NCBI RefSeq assembly: GCF_004769235.1
Contig: NZ_RQFG01000019.1
Span: forward strand, 1 to 64,000
Direction of reading: 5' to 3'
DNA length: 64,000 bases
Origin: Leptospira kanakyensis
GTDB lineage: Bacteria; Spirochaetota; Leptospiria; Leptospirales; Leptospiraceae
Shown here: positions 24,257 through 33,258 of the stretch, in pieces
Layout of the letters: every line of letters begins with the position of its first letter
Position numbering within the stretch: the first letter of the stretch is position 1
Made by a program: the position numbers and the translations under genes
The notes under the pieces: model-generated
What the model saw: the letters and a program-made list of their open reading frames with translations, nothing else
Database searches by the model: none
What the model was told of the DNA's origin: nothing

Positions 24257-25058
24257 AGAATATCTTCGTTCCCTGAAAGAAATCATAAAAGACCTGATCA
24301 TTCGATTTTACAAAATCGGAACCGGAGAAACCAAACTCACTCGCGACTTTATCTTTTTGTTTGCCTCTTGGTTTTCTCTTTTGATCTTTTTTAGTTTTTT
24401 TATTTTAGCAGAACAAAATCCATTTCGTTTGCTTGTTCCTTTCCAATTGTATTCTTATCCCTCTCTTGACCATAGGGAACCAATTGTGATTTATATTTCG
24501 AATGGAGAAGGGGAACAAATCCCAATCCACAGAAAGGTATTAAAACAAGATGAAACGGGAGCATTTATTTACCAAATTGTAGGTGAAGTTGGCTCACCAC
24601 CTTACTTTGATTCTGTGGAAGCGTTGGCTAAAGATGGTAAACTTTTTTCTCCCAAAAAACTTTTGGACATTCGGTTTGCTTTAAAACAGTCCTGGTTTTT
24701 ACAAAAAGATTCTAAACTTGTGATCGATTGGAATGTTCAAATTTTACAAGATGTGATGGAAAAATATAGACTCCCTCGTACAAAATCCGAGGAAACAGGT
24801 GATTCTGAAGACGAAAATCCAAATGCACCAGTCGACACCATTACCTATTACTCCGCTGGAACAGAAACTGGTCCGAAGGAATCAGAAGAAGTTGTAAACA
24901 AACGAAAAATCCTTGCTATGGAGTCCACAATACGTGCGTTAAATGCAAGTTTATTTGAAAACTTTAAAGACTTAAAAACAATTGAACATCAATTTTCAGG
25001 GGAACTTAGCCCTGTTTACCACTGGGATTCTTTATCAACTCTAGTCACACGCCCTTAA
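24231..25058 (+). CDS. Single-pass membrane protein of unknown function
   Basis: The ATG at 24231 has AAAGGAA four bases upstream; a start at 24204 would add nine residues. The 275-residue product has a membrane segment at about 42-64 (FIFLFASWFSLLIFFSFFILA) and a large extracytoplasmic part. Residues about 85-170 resemble a small sporulation/germination-type beta domain (IVIYISNGEGEQIPIHRKVL), but I cannot assign it firmly. A conserved-looking end NASLFENFKDLKTIEHQFSGELSPVY follows an acidic linker. It closes the ribH operon; its stop is inside a terminator stem. Confidence 0.65.
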   Translation: MNTHLQKIKEYLRSLKEIIKDLIIRFYKIGTGETKLTRDFIFLFASWFSLLIFFSFFILAEQNPFRLLVPFQLYSYPSLDHREPIVIYISNGEGEQIPIHRKVLKQDETGAFIYQIVGEVGSPPYFDSVEALAKDGKLFSPKKLLDIRFALKQSWFLQKDSKLVIDWNVQILQDVMEKYRLPRTKSEETGDSEDENPNAPVDTITYYSAGTETGPKESEEVVNKRKILAMESTIRALNASLFENFKDLKTIEHQFSGELSPVYHWDSLSTLVTRP

Positions 25059-25079
25059 CTTTTTAGTTAAGGGTTTTTT
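25052..25079 (+). terminator. Rho-independent terminator of the ribH operon
   Basis: Perfect 9-base stem CCCTTAACT / AGTTAAGGG (25052-25060 with 25065-25073), loop TTTT, followed by six T. The stop codon TAA of the preceding gene is embedded in the left arm. Confidence 0.9.
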
Positions 25080-25167
25080 CCACTTTTCACTGCTCTCACC
25101 CATAAATCAGGGGAATTCCTATATATTTCTCCATTTTTCAAAATTTACTTATGGAAAATGGGGATTT

Positions 25168-25175
25168 GCCGATCA
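25168..25175 (+). promoter_or_regulatory. Upstream sigma-28-like -10 motif
   Basis: GCCGATCA matches seven of eight bases of the flagellar sigma-28 -10 consensus GCCGATAA. The -35 region 15 bases upstream reads TTAT and is a poor match to TAAA. It is 262 bases from the flagellin ATG and may be a distal promoter or a relic. Confidence 0.35.
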
Positions 25176-25221
25176 TCGTATGGGGGAAATTAGAACTTTT
25201 TTTTAAAAAAAATAAAACGCT

Positions 25222-25293
25222 AAAGTTGCCAAAAACACCTCAAAACGCGTAAAAACACGCGAAAAAATCCAAAAATACCGCAAAATCTTCAAA
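25222..25293. promoter_or_regulatory. Helically phased A-tracts (predicted bent DNA) in the flagellin upstream region
   Basis: Within the 357-base gene-free stretch 25080-25436, runs of three to six A begin at 25222, 25231, 25242, 25251, 25262, 25271, 25282 and 25291. The steps are 9-11 bases and average about 10, one helical turn. Such phasing gives a planar bend. The tract ends about 15 bases before the TCCGATCA motif at 25307, so it occupies the region where upstream bends aid RNA polymerase. Confidence 0.65.
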
Positions 25294-25306
25294 TTAATTT
25301 CTTCTA

Positions 25307-25314
25307 TCCGATCA
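25307..25314 (+). promoter_or_regulatory. Proximal sigma-28-like -10 motif of the first flagellin gene
   Basis: TCCGATCA resembles the sigma-28 -10 consensus and repeats the core CCGATCA of the motif at 25168. The -35 side holds TCAAA at slightly short spacing. A start near 25321 would give a leader of about 115 bases that contains the hairpin at 25384-25407. Confidence 0.45.
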
Positions 25315-25364
25315 CCGACATACAAAGGGAACAAATAGAGATTTTAGGCACCATAGGGGCCTGA

Positions 25365-26282
<918 letters not shown>

Positions 26283-26383
26283 TAGCCTAACGAAGTGAGT
26301 GGTTTGTGTAACTGAAGAGTTGTAATTAGATAATCAGCCGGCTTTCCCCTGCCAGGTGGCAAAATGAAAGCTCATCCTTGACA

Positions 26384-26402
26384 CCGGACAGGGATTGTCC
26401 GG
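26384..26402 (+). promoter_or_regulatory. Second flagellin leader hairpin with GGGAT loop
   Basis: The stem CCGGACA / TGTCCGG (26384-26390 with 26396-26402) closes the loop GGGAT. No T-run follows, so it is not a normal terminator. Between it and the ribosome site AGGAG (26441-26445) lies a second inverted repeat AAGAACG / CGTTCTT (26405-26411 with 26422-26428). Confidence 0.5.
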
Positions 26403-26454
26403 CTAAGAACGCAAGATATATCGTTCTTGGTAATACACAAAGGAGTGTAGGCCA

Positions 26455-27303
26455 ATGATTATCAATCACAACATGAGTGCGATTCAATCACATCGTGCTC
26501 TCAAGTTTACACAATGGGATGTAGATAAGACCATGAGGAACCTCTCCACTGGGCAAAGGATTAACCTTGCCGGTGATGATGCTTCTGGTCTTGCTGTTTC
26601 GGAAAAACTACGAACACAAATTCGTGGTTTACGTCAGGCCGAAAGGAATACGGAAGATGGACTGAGTTTCATCCAGACTGCAGAGGGTTTCCTCGACCAG
26701 TCGGCGGAAATCATCCAACGAATCCGCACCCTAGCGATCCAGACTTCGAACGGAATCTACACACCGGAGGACAGGCAGCTCGTGCAGGTAGAAGTATCTG
26801 CGCTGGTGGATGAGATCGATCGAATTGCTTCACAAGCAGAGTTCAATAAAATGAAATTGTTTGAAGGAGACTTCGCTCGAAGGTCAACGAAGGCGTCGAT
26901 GTGGTTTCACATGGGAGCAAACGCAAAGCAAAGAGAGCGTTTCTACATTGGAACTATGACTTCGAAAGCTCTAAAGATGTCAGAAGGTGCAAATAAAATT
27001 GCTCTTTCTACACCTGGAAAAGCAGACGAAGCGATTGCTAAAGCGGACTTCGCCTTGAACAAGATCATGAAGCAGAGAGCAGATATGGGAGCTTATCAAA
27101 ATAGGCTCGAAAGTACTGCAAAAGGCCTCATGGGTGCATACGAAAATATGCAAGCATCCGAATCAAGGATTAGGGACGCAGATATGGCGGAAGAAATGGT
27201 AGCGCTCACGACGAAACAAATTCTCGTGCAAAGCGGTACGGCAATGTTAGCGCAGGCCAGTCTTCGGTCAAATTCTGTATTACGACTTTTGAATAACGCT
27301 TAA
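26455..27303 (+). CDS. flaB: Flagellin FlaB-type, second copy (282 residues)
   Basis: It is colinear with the upstream flagellin over its whole length. The same landmarks are present: [61 protein letters not shown], and [21 protein letters not shown]. Differences gather in the middle (about 150-200) and at the last residues (LRLLNNA instead of LSLLR). The pair arose by tandem duplication but has clearly diverged, also in codon choice. The ribosome site AGGAG lies nine bases before the ATG. A strong terminator follows. Confidence 0.96.
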   Translation: MIINHNMSAIQSHRALKFTQWDVDKTMRNLSTGQRINLAGDDASGLAVSEKLRTQIRGLRQAERNTEDGLSFIQTAEGFLDQSAEIIQRIRTLAIQTSNGIYTPEDRQLVQVEVSALVDEIDRIASQAEFNKMKLFEGDFARRSTKASMWFHMGANAKQRERFYIGTMTSKALKMSEGANKIALSTPGKADEAIAKADFALNKIMKQRADMGAYQNRLESTAKGLMGAYENMQASESRIRDADMAEEMVALTTKQILVQSGTAMLAQASLRSNSVLRLLNNA

Positions 27304-27337
27304 GTCGTAGTAAGGCAAGAGTTGCCTTAAGACGGTT

Positions 27338-27380
27338 GCCTCTTTTCGAAGGATACTTCGGGAAGGGGCTTTTTTCTTTT
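27338..27380 (+). terminator. Strong terminator after the flagellin pair
   Basis: The arms 27338-27351 and 27356-27369 pair over 14 positions, counting G-U pairs, around the loop GATA. A T-rich tail TTTTTTCTTTTT follows. A smaller hairpin AAGGCAA-GAG-TTGCCTT lies just upstream at 27312-27328. Confidence 0.88.
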
Positions 27381-27508
27381 TAGCTGGTTTTGTTTTTTAA
27401 ACCGATCGAGGTAGAATATTAATATATAGTATTGTCTTAAATTGTTCCTGTTGATTCACCTAACGGGAAAAGATTGACTAAATAACGGGCGAAATGCGAC
27501 GCTGTTTT

Positions 27509-28387
27509 ATGTCGAAAAAAAATATTTTATATCTCTCTGCTTTTTTATTTTTCATTGGTTGTACGAATGTGTATTCTCCGATGGGAATCAAAGGAAAAAA
27601 AGCAAAAGAACAACTTGAAGAACTTCGAAGTGGTTTGAGTGCCGTCAGTTTGTTTACTTATATTCCTGCTACCTTAAACATTACTAGTAATTCGACTAAT
27701 ACTACTTATACTTGCGCTACCGAAAATACTGCCATTTCTGGTTTTACAAATCCCACTACAGGTGCAAATTTCGATTTATCATCTCCAATAAATTATATTG
27801 ATTTGTCTGTTACTGCCGGAGGAACTCATTATTTTCGTTCCAGTCCATCTTCAACAAATCAAATAATCACTGGAAAAATTTTGAAAACAAATGATACCTC
27901 TCCGACAGCAAGCTGTTCTTATATCACAGGTTCTGTTTGTGGGAATACCGATTTATCTGGTGTTTCGATTTCTTCTTCAATTTCAACAATGATGTCCGTT
28001 TCTGCGGGTAATTGTTTAGCAATTCTTTGTACAACTCCGGCCTATATAAGATTAAAACAATACAACTTTGAATTGTTCAGTTTGGCAGGTCTCGAACCTA
28101 TACTTTCATCTACAAGTTCACCATATATATTTGAATCGGTTTCCAAAATTGGAGAAGATACATATTATACAAAGGAATCTTTTGAGAAGTGTCGGAAGGA
28201 AATTGTTGATTACGCAGTGATAGAAATTCAATATTCTAAGTTTTTGTCAGCTCTCATCACGGAAGTCAGTACTTGTAATAAACCACATTCTCTTTTCCAA
28301 GGAGCTGCATCTTCTGCTTCCAAACTCACTGCTGCGATCCAAGGGAATGCCTGCGATTTGGAACCTGTTAATTTTTTTGGGTTTTGA
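27509..28387 (+). CDS. Serine/threonine-rich lipoprotein of unknown function
   Basis: The ATG at 27509 gives MSKKNILYLSAFLFFIGC, a signal peptide with lipobox FFIGC; the ATG at 27494 adds five residues. The 292-residue protein is rich in serine, threonine and asparagine up to about residue 190 and has several paired cysteines (C near 68, 142, 149, 174, 181), which suggests disulfides outside the cytoplasm. I recognise no domain. The gene is more AT-rich than the flagellins before it, in keeping with a lineage-specific surface or periplasmic lipoprotein. A TPR gene converges on it. Confidence 0.68.
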   Translation: MSKKNILYLSAFLFFIGCTNVYSPMGIKGKKAKEQLEELRSGLSAVSLFTYIPATLNITSNSTNTTYTCATENTAISGFTNPTTGANFDLSSPINYIDLSVTAGGTHYFRSSPSSTNQIITGKILKTNDTSPTASCSYITGSVCGNTDLSGVSISSSISTMMSVSAGNCLAILCTTPAYIRLKQYNFELFSLAGLEPILSSTSSPYIFESVSKIGEDTYYTKESFEKCRKEIVDYAVIEIQYSKFLSALITEVSTCNKPHSLFQGAASSASKLTAAIQGNACDLEPVNFFGF

Positions 28388-28439
28388 TAGGAGCGGGTTT
28401 TCCATCCATCAAACTATCGGACGATCTATATTATTGTAT

Positions 28440-28811
28440 TTACTTGTAATGGTAGTAGTGGTTTGGATCGTCCCATTTTGATTTCTCTATCGCATTTAAT
28501 TTTTCTATTTTTTCTTTATCTTTGATGGCTTCCTCCCACCTGTCTAATTTTTTAAAAAGTGTGATCCTAAGTTCCAGTCCCGGGATATAATCATTATTAA
28601 GCCGTAAGGCCTCATTACAATGTTCCATTGCTTCTTCTATTTTTCCTTCTTGGAAGTAAAGATCAGCAATGAAATACCAGGAGTAGTGGGTGAAAGAAGG
28701 ATGCACCAAACTCAGATACTCCTTCATCAGTGCGATGGCCTCTGTATTTCGACCTTCACTTTTTGCAATTTCTGCAAGGTTTCGAATTTCTATGATTTTT
28801 TGTGAATCCAT
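28440..28811 (-). CDS. Small TPR protein
   Basis: About 123 residues from the preferred ATG at 28809-28811 (MDSQKIIEIRNLAEIAKSEG); an ATG at 28824-28826 would add five residues. Three TPR-like units cover most of it: GRNTEAIALMKEYLSLVHP, YFIADLYFQEGKIEEAMEHCNEALRL and ELRITLFKKLDRWEEAIKDK. No signal peptide is visible, so it is cytoplasmic. It has no partner in the same direction. Confidence 0.72.
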   Translation of the reverse strand: MDSQKIIEIRNLAEIAKSEGRNTEAIALMKEYLSLVHPSFTHYSWYFIADLYFQEGKIEEAMEHCNEALRLNNDYIPGLELRITLFKKLDRWEEAIKDKEKIEKLNAIEKSKWDDPNHYYHYK

Positions 28812-28982
28812 GGTTTGACTTGCCAAAAGATTCTATCAGAAAGTAGGGAATCTTCCAAGTTTATTACTTTACGGATGGGTATGCGCCCTAAAAAAATAAG
28901 ATTCGAATTCCAGGGAAAAATGTTTCCTCGTATATAATTTTTGTCCCATAGAAATCAAAAAAAATCCTTGGAGGGTTTTTCG

Positions 28983-29384
28983 TTGGAGATTGTTAGATTG
29001 AAAACCGTTCTGTTTCACGGGTCGCGTGTGATTGCCATTTTGATTTTAGGACAAACCTTGTATTTTAAATTTTCCGGCTCAGAAGAATCCAAGTTTATAT
29101 TTTCTGTGATGGGTATGGAACCTTGGGGTAGATATGGTTTGGCGGTTTTAGAATCCTTTTGTATTCTTTTTTTACTAATTCCTCGTTTGGTTTGGTTCGG
29201 GGCTTTACTTGGATTTAACTTAATGTTAGGCGCTGTATTGTCTCATTTTGTGTTTTTAGGAATTGTGGTAAAAGATGATGGTGGTCTTCTTTTCATTTTA
29301 GCCCTTGTTGTTTTTACTTTATCTACTTATTTATTGTATGTAGAGAGAAAAAAGATTCCTTATCTTTCTGAATATTTTAGTTAG
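28983..29384 (+). CDS. DoxX-like integral membrane protein
   Basis: The TTG at 28983 follows GGAGGG at seven bases and gives 133 residues; a TTG 42 bases upstream lacks such a site. Four hydrophobic segments are visible at about 10-28, 47-67, 72-95 and 100-120. The sequences ILGQTLYFKFSGSEES and WGRYGLAVLESFCILFLLIP resemble DoxX/SURF4-type proteins, which are small four-helix membrane proteins of mostly unknown role. It may be co-transcribed with the KefF-like gene 47 bases downstream. Confidence 0.7.
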   Translation: MEIVRLKTVLFHGSRVIAILILGQTLYFKFSGSEESKFIFSVMGMEPWGRYGLAVLESFCILFLLIPRLVWFGALLGFNLMLGAVLSHFVFLGIVVKDDGGLLFILALVVFTLSTYLLYVERKKIPYLSEYFS

Positions 29385-29431
29385 AGATTTTTTGTATTTC
29401 TCCCATCCAATTCTATTGTGAGTGATTCGGT

Positions 29432-29974
29432 ATGTCCAAAATTTTAATTTATCTAGTCCATCCTAGTTTGGAAAAATCAAAAGCCAATCAAATGCTCTTA
29501 GATTCTATTCCTAATTCGGATGCTATCACCTTACATGATTTGTATGAAGAATATCCTGGTTTTACTATCAATGTAAAGGCAGAACAAAATTTGATTTTAG
29601 ACCATGACATCCTTTTGTTCCAACATCCGTTATACTGGTATAGTTGTCCTCCACTGATGAAATTATGGATTGATTTGGTTTTGGAAGATGGGTGGGCTTA
29701 TGGAAAAGATGGAAACCATCTACTCGGTAAAAAATGGATCCAAGTGATTACCACTGGTGGATCGAAAGAGGCTTACACAAATACTGGGTTTCATGGTTAC
29801 ACAACAGATGAGTTTCTCCTTCCCTTTCGGAGGACAGCGGAGTTGTGTGGAATGGACTATTTGAATCCCTTCCTAGTCCAAGGAACCTTTCAATTGAATG
29901 AATTGGATTTACAAAAAGAATCCAATCGTTATCTCCAGTTTATCAATAATTTGTTAGGTGGTATTTATGGGTGA
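29432..29974 (+). CDS. KefF/KefG-like NAD(P)H:quinone oxidoreductase, antiporter ancillary subunit
   Basis: The 180-residue protein has the flavodoxin-like fold of the MdaB/KefF family: ILIYLVHPSLEKSKAN at the start, the flavin contact LFQHPLYWYSCPPLMKLWIDLVLEDGWAYG near 60-90 and TTGGSKEAYTNTG near 108. KefF-type subunits bind FMN and activate the K+/H+ antiporter beside them. Its stop overlaps the antiporter gene by eight bases, which fixes the functional link well. Confidence 0.87.
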   Translation: MSKILIYLVHPSLEKSKANQMLLDSIPNSDAITLHDLYEEYPGFTINVKAEQNLILDHDILLFQHPLYWYSCPPLMKLWIDLVLEDGWAYGKDGNHLLGKKWIQVITTGGSKEAYTNTGFHGYTTDEFLLPFRRTAELCGMDYLNPFLVQGTFQLNELDLQKESNRYLQFINNLLGGIYG

Positions 29975-31820
29975 ATCTAGTTTTTTCATTCAGGCTTTGA
30001 TTTATCTTACCAGTGCCATCATTATGGTTCCGATTGCCAACCGATTGGGGTTAGGTTCTGTATTAGGATACTTAATAGCAGGGATAGTCATTGGACCTTT
30101 TGTCTTTGGGTTTGTCGGCACAGAGGGCAAAGATATGTTACATTTTGCCGAATTTGGCGTTGTGATGATGTTATTTGCCATTGGTTTGGAATTGGAGTTA
30201 GACTTACTCCTTCGGCTCAAGTTTTGGTTACTTGGTCTTGGTGGTTTACAGTTGGTTTTGACAACGATCGTAGCTGCTTTTTTTTCTTTCCTTTTGGGTT
30301 TTTCTTGGAAATCTTCCCTGGCTCTTGGACTCATTTTATCTTTATCTTCTACGGCCATTGTTTTACAGACCTTAAAAGAAAAAGGACTTATGAAATCCAT
30401 TTCTGGCCAAGCTTCTTTTTCTGTACTTTTGTTTCAAGATATGGCAGTGATTCCGATACTAGCCATCTTTCCTATGTTAAGTGAAGTAGATATTGTTCCT
30501 GCTGCCAACCATCATTCTCTTGTGGAAAACTTACCTGGGTATTTAAAAACCTTCGTGGTTTTATCTGTTGTGATTGGAATTATACTTGTGGGAAAATATT
30601 TACTCAGTCCTTTTTTTCGATTGTTAGCCAAGTCAGGAAATCGAGAAATTTTTACGGGAGCTAGTTTGTTACTTGTGATTGCTATTTCTGTTCTTATGGG
30701 AGCGGTGGGTGTGTCGGCAGCACTCGGAACCTTTCTCGGTGGTGTGGTTTTAGCAAGTAGCGAATTTCGTCATGAGTTAGAAAGTAACATAGAACCTTTT
30801 AAGGGGTTACTTCTTGGATTGTTTTTCCTAAGTGTTGGTGCTTCGATGGATCTTCCGGTGGTTATGGAAAACCCAACCAAAGTTTTGGAAATTGTTTTTG
30901 GAATCATCTTTCTCAAAGCATTTGTTTTATTTATTTTAGGTCTAATTTTTCGACTTCCTTTAAACCAAAATTTATATTTTTCCTTAGCACTTTGTCAAGT
31001 AGGTGAGTTCTCTTTTGTTCTTTTTGGATATTCAGAAAACCTTGGGATTTTAGAAGGAGATACCATCATTGTTTTGGTTGCAGCTGTTGCTGTGAGTATG
31101 GCACTCACTCCCGTTTTACTTTTGTTATATGAGAAAACTATATTTGGATTTTTAGAGTCCAAAACTCCTAAAAAACAAACCGAACAAGATATTCATAAAC
31201 AAGAAAACCCCGTTATCATTTGTGGGTTTGGTAAGTTTGGAAATATGCTCGGTCGTTTCCTTCGTTCCAATGGAATTGGAATTACCATTTTAGATTTTGA
31301 TGCGGACCGAGTAGAGATGCTCGGTCGGTTTGGGTTTAAGGTTTATTTTGGGGATGCCACAAGATTGGAGTTATTGGAATCGGCGGGGCTTGAACATGCA
31401 AAGGTAGTGGTCGCTGCTCTAGACAGTCCAGAAAAACAAGCGGAACTCATCCGAAACGTAACCCTCCATTATCCCAATATCAAAATTGTGGCAAGGGCGG
31501 GGGATAGGGAAGAGGCTTACGAATTAAAGGAAATCGGAGTAAAGTATATCTATCGTGAAACTAGAGAAACGGCAGTCCTTATGGGAAGAGATGTACTTAG
31601 GTTACTTGGGACAAGGTCATATACTGCGGAGAAAGCTAGAAATTTATTTCTAAAACATGATGATGAAACCTTTCACGAATTGTTTGATCTGAGGAAAGAC
31701 CGTGTCCAGTATATGAGTCTTGCAAAACAAAGAAATGCTGAACTCGAGAGATTGATGTTTGTGGATTTGGGCCAGGAAGAGGAATTGGAAAGGGATTCTT
31801 GGAGTGAGATGGAGAGGTAA
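29967..31820 (+). CDS. KefB/KefC-type monovalent cation:proton antiporter (CPA2) with RCK domain
   Basis: I choose the ATG at 29967, with AGGTGG five bases upstream, giving 617 residues. Some twelve membrane helices cover residues 5-390. Landmarks are LGSVLGYLIAGIVIGP near 25, MMLFAIGLELELDLLL near 70 and ALGTFLGGVVLASSEFRHELESNIEPFKGLLLGLFFLSVG near 255-295. An RCK (TrkA-N) domain follows from about 412 with IICGFGKFGNMLGRFL, the NAD-binding GxGxxG. In E. coli this type exports K+ in response to glutathione adducts. The adjoining KefF-like subunit fits that role. Confidence 0.9.
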   Translation: MGESSFFIQALIYLTSAIIMVPIANRLGLGSVLGYLIAGIVIGPFVFGFVGTEGKDMLHFAEFGVVMMLFAIGLELELDLLLRLKFWLLGLGGLQLVLTTIVAAFFSFLLGFSWKSSLALGLILSLSSTAIVLQTLKEKGLMKSISGQASFSVLLFQDMAVIPILAIFPMLSEVDIVPAANHHSLVENLPGYLKTFVVLSVVIGIILVGKYLLSPFFRLLAKSGNREIFTGASLLLVIAISVLMGAVGVSAALGTFLGGVVLASSEFRHELESNIEPFKGLLLGLFFLSVGASMDLPVVMENPTKVLEIVFGIIFLKAFVLFILGLIFRLPLNQNLYFSLALCQVGEFSFVLFGYSENLGILEGDTIIVLVAAVAVSMALTPVLLLLYEKTIFGFLESKTPKKQTEQDIHKQENPVIICGFGKFGNMLGRFLRSNGIGITILDFDADRVEMLGRFGFKVYFGDATRLELLESAGLEHAKVVVAALDSPEKQAELIRNVTLHYPNIKIVARAGDREEAYELKEIGVKYIYRETRETAVLMGRDVLRLLGTRSYTAEKARNLFLKHDDETFHELFDLRKDRVQYMSLAKQRNAELERLMFVDLGQEEELERDSWSEMER

Positions 31821-31850
31821 AATTCTTGTTTAGAAAAAGAGAGAAAGTAG

Positions 31851-31902
31851 AAACTCTATTCCCGAATGGTCTTCTTTCTTTTTTCGAGAATAGAGTTTTT
31901 TT
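31851..31902 (+). terminator. Terminator after the antiporter gene
   Basis: An 11-base stem AAACTCTATTC / GAATAGAGTTT (31851-31861 with 31888-31898) with a long pyrimidine-rich loop is followed by further T. The loop of 26 bases is unusual, so the efficiency is uncertain. Confidence 0.6.
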
Positions 31903-32033
31903 GACTGTTTGATTTTTGTTGGCTTCAGAGTAAAAATCAACCGAGAAGCCTGTTTGATTTGGGAGACTTGTTTTTGTTTTCCTTTTGTTTTCATAGTGAT
32001 TAGACTTATGAATCCAAAAGGAAAAAACAATCT

Positions 32034-32546
32034 TTATTTTTTAGAATCTAGAATTTGGTTCCAATCATCCAAAAATGGTTTTGCCACTGCCAAAACAGAA
32101 GATACATCACCCTCGATGGTAACAGATTCCATCACGTCCCCTTGACTGATGGCATCGACCACTTTTTGGTCTGAGTCGTCCACAACGGCACCAAATACAG
32201 AATGTTTTCCATCGAGCCATGGAGTGGGAACGTGGGTAATAAAAAATTGACTACCGTTGGTTCCAGGACCCGCATTGGCCATCGAAAGGATTCCTGGTTT
32301 GTTGTGTTTTAAACTGGAATCAAATTCATCTCGAAATTTATATCCCGGACCACCAGTTCCTGTTCCTTGTGGGCAACCCCCTTGGATCATAAAATCTGCA
32401 ATGACTCGGTGGAACTTAAGTCCATTGTAAAAATTCCTTTGTGCGAGGTTTACGAAGTTAGCTACGGTATTGGGTGTTTTGTCTGGAAACAAATCGATGC
32501 GAATTTCGCCTTTATTTGTTTTGATAATTGCTCTCAAAGTGCTCAT
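32034..32546 (-). CDS. Peptidyl-prolyl cis-trans isomerase, cyclophilin type
   Basis: The 170-residue cytoplasmic protein (no signal peptide) has the cyclophilin core: [38 protein letters not shown] with the active-site arginine, [38 protein letters not shown]. It speeds proline isomerisation during folding. It faces the rhodanese gene across 109 bases, which hold both promoters. Confidence 0.95.
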   Translation of the reverse strand: MSTLRAIIKTNKGEIRIDLFPDKTPNTVANFVNLAQRNFYNGLKFHRVIADFMIQGGCPQGTGTGGPGYKFRDEFDSSLKHNKPGILSMANAGPGTNGSQFFITHVPTPWLDGKHSVFGAVVDDSDQKVVDAISQGDVMESVTIEGDVSSVLAVAKPFLDDWNQILDSKK

Positions 32547-32655
32547 TCATGTATCACAATTTCTCCAATTCCCATGGCAAGTCGAAAAAAGGTTTGAGTT
32601 TCCTTCGCCTTCAATAGTATACTCTTTAGGTGCTAAAAAGAAGGAGGATTCTCTT

Positions 32656-33210
32656 ATGAAACAATTTTTACTCATTCTGCTGGTTCTCGTCACAATTCCC
32701 CTCGTTTCGGAATCTTCTAAAAAGAAGAAGAAAGTCAAAACGAAACCAGTGCCAATAGAAAATAAACTCATCGATTATAGTGAATTTAAAAGGATCGTAA
32801 ATCGTTCTGAAGGAGAAAGGGAAATGCACCGCCTAACAGAGGATCAGTTTTTGAAATTGATGTCTGAGGAAGGAGTGGTTCTTCTCGATGCTCGTAGCGA
32901 AAATCGGTTTCGACTTTTACATATCAAAGGTGCCAAAAACCTTCCTTTTACCGAATTCACAAAAGAATCGTTAGCAGACCTAATCCCGGAGAAAAAATCA
33001 AAAATTCTAATTTACTGTAACAATAACTTTGAAGGAAACCAGGAAGCCTTTGCTGCCAAAAGCCCCGCAGCTTCGCTCAATCTTTCCACATACAATTCTC
33101 TCAAAGCATATGGATATGAATCTATCTTTGAACTTGGCCCACTTCTGGATGTAAAAACAACTGTCCTTCCTTTGGTGACTGAAAAACCAGAAAAGGTAGA
33201 AACACCTTAA
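32656..33210 (+). CDS. Exported rhodanese-domain protein
   Basis: The ATG at 32656 has AAGGAGG nine bases upstream; longer open frames reach into the cyclophilin promoter and are rejected. Residues 1-20 (MKQFLLILLVLVTIPLVSES) are a signal peptide. A basic linker (KKKKKVKTKP) follows. Residues about 60-160 form a rhodanese domain with VVLLDARSENRFRLLHIKGAKNLPF and an active-site loop with cysteine in LIYCNNNFEGNQ. The loop is longer than in classical sulfurtransferases, so sulfur transfer is possible but not certain. It most likely sits in the periplasm. Confidence 0.82.
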   Translation: MKQFLLILLVLVTIPLVSESSKKKKKVKTKPVPIENKLIDYSEFKRIVNRSEGEREMHRLTEDQFLKLMSEEGVVLLDARSENRFRLLHIKGAKNLPFTEFTKESLADLIPEKKSKILIYCNNNFEGNQEAFAAKSPAASLNLSTYNSLKAYGYESIFELGPLLDVKTTVLPLVTEKPEKVETP

Positions 33211-33258
33211 GATGATCTGTAAGTTAGTTGATATGGTGATCCCTCTAAAAACTATCTC

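Noticed and set aside
32470..32655. Upstream extension of the rhodanese gene
   Set aside because: It reads antisense into the cyclophilin gene, and the ATG at 32656 has a strong AAGGAGG site and begins a signal peptide.
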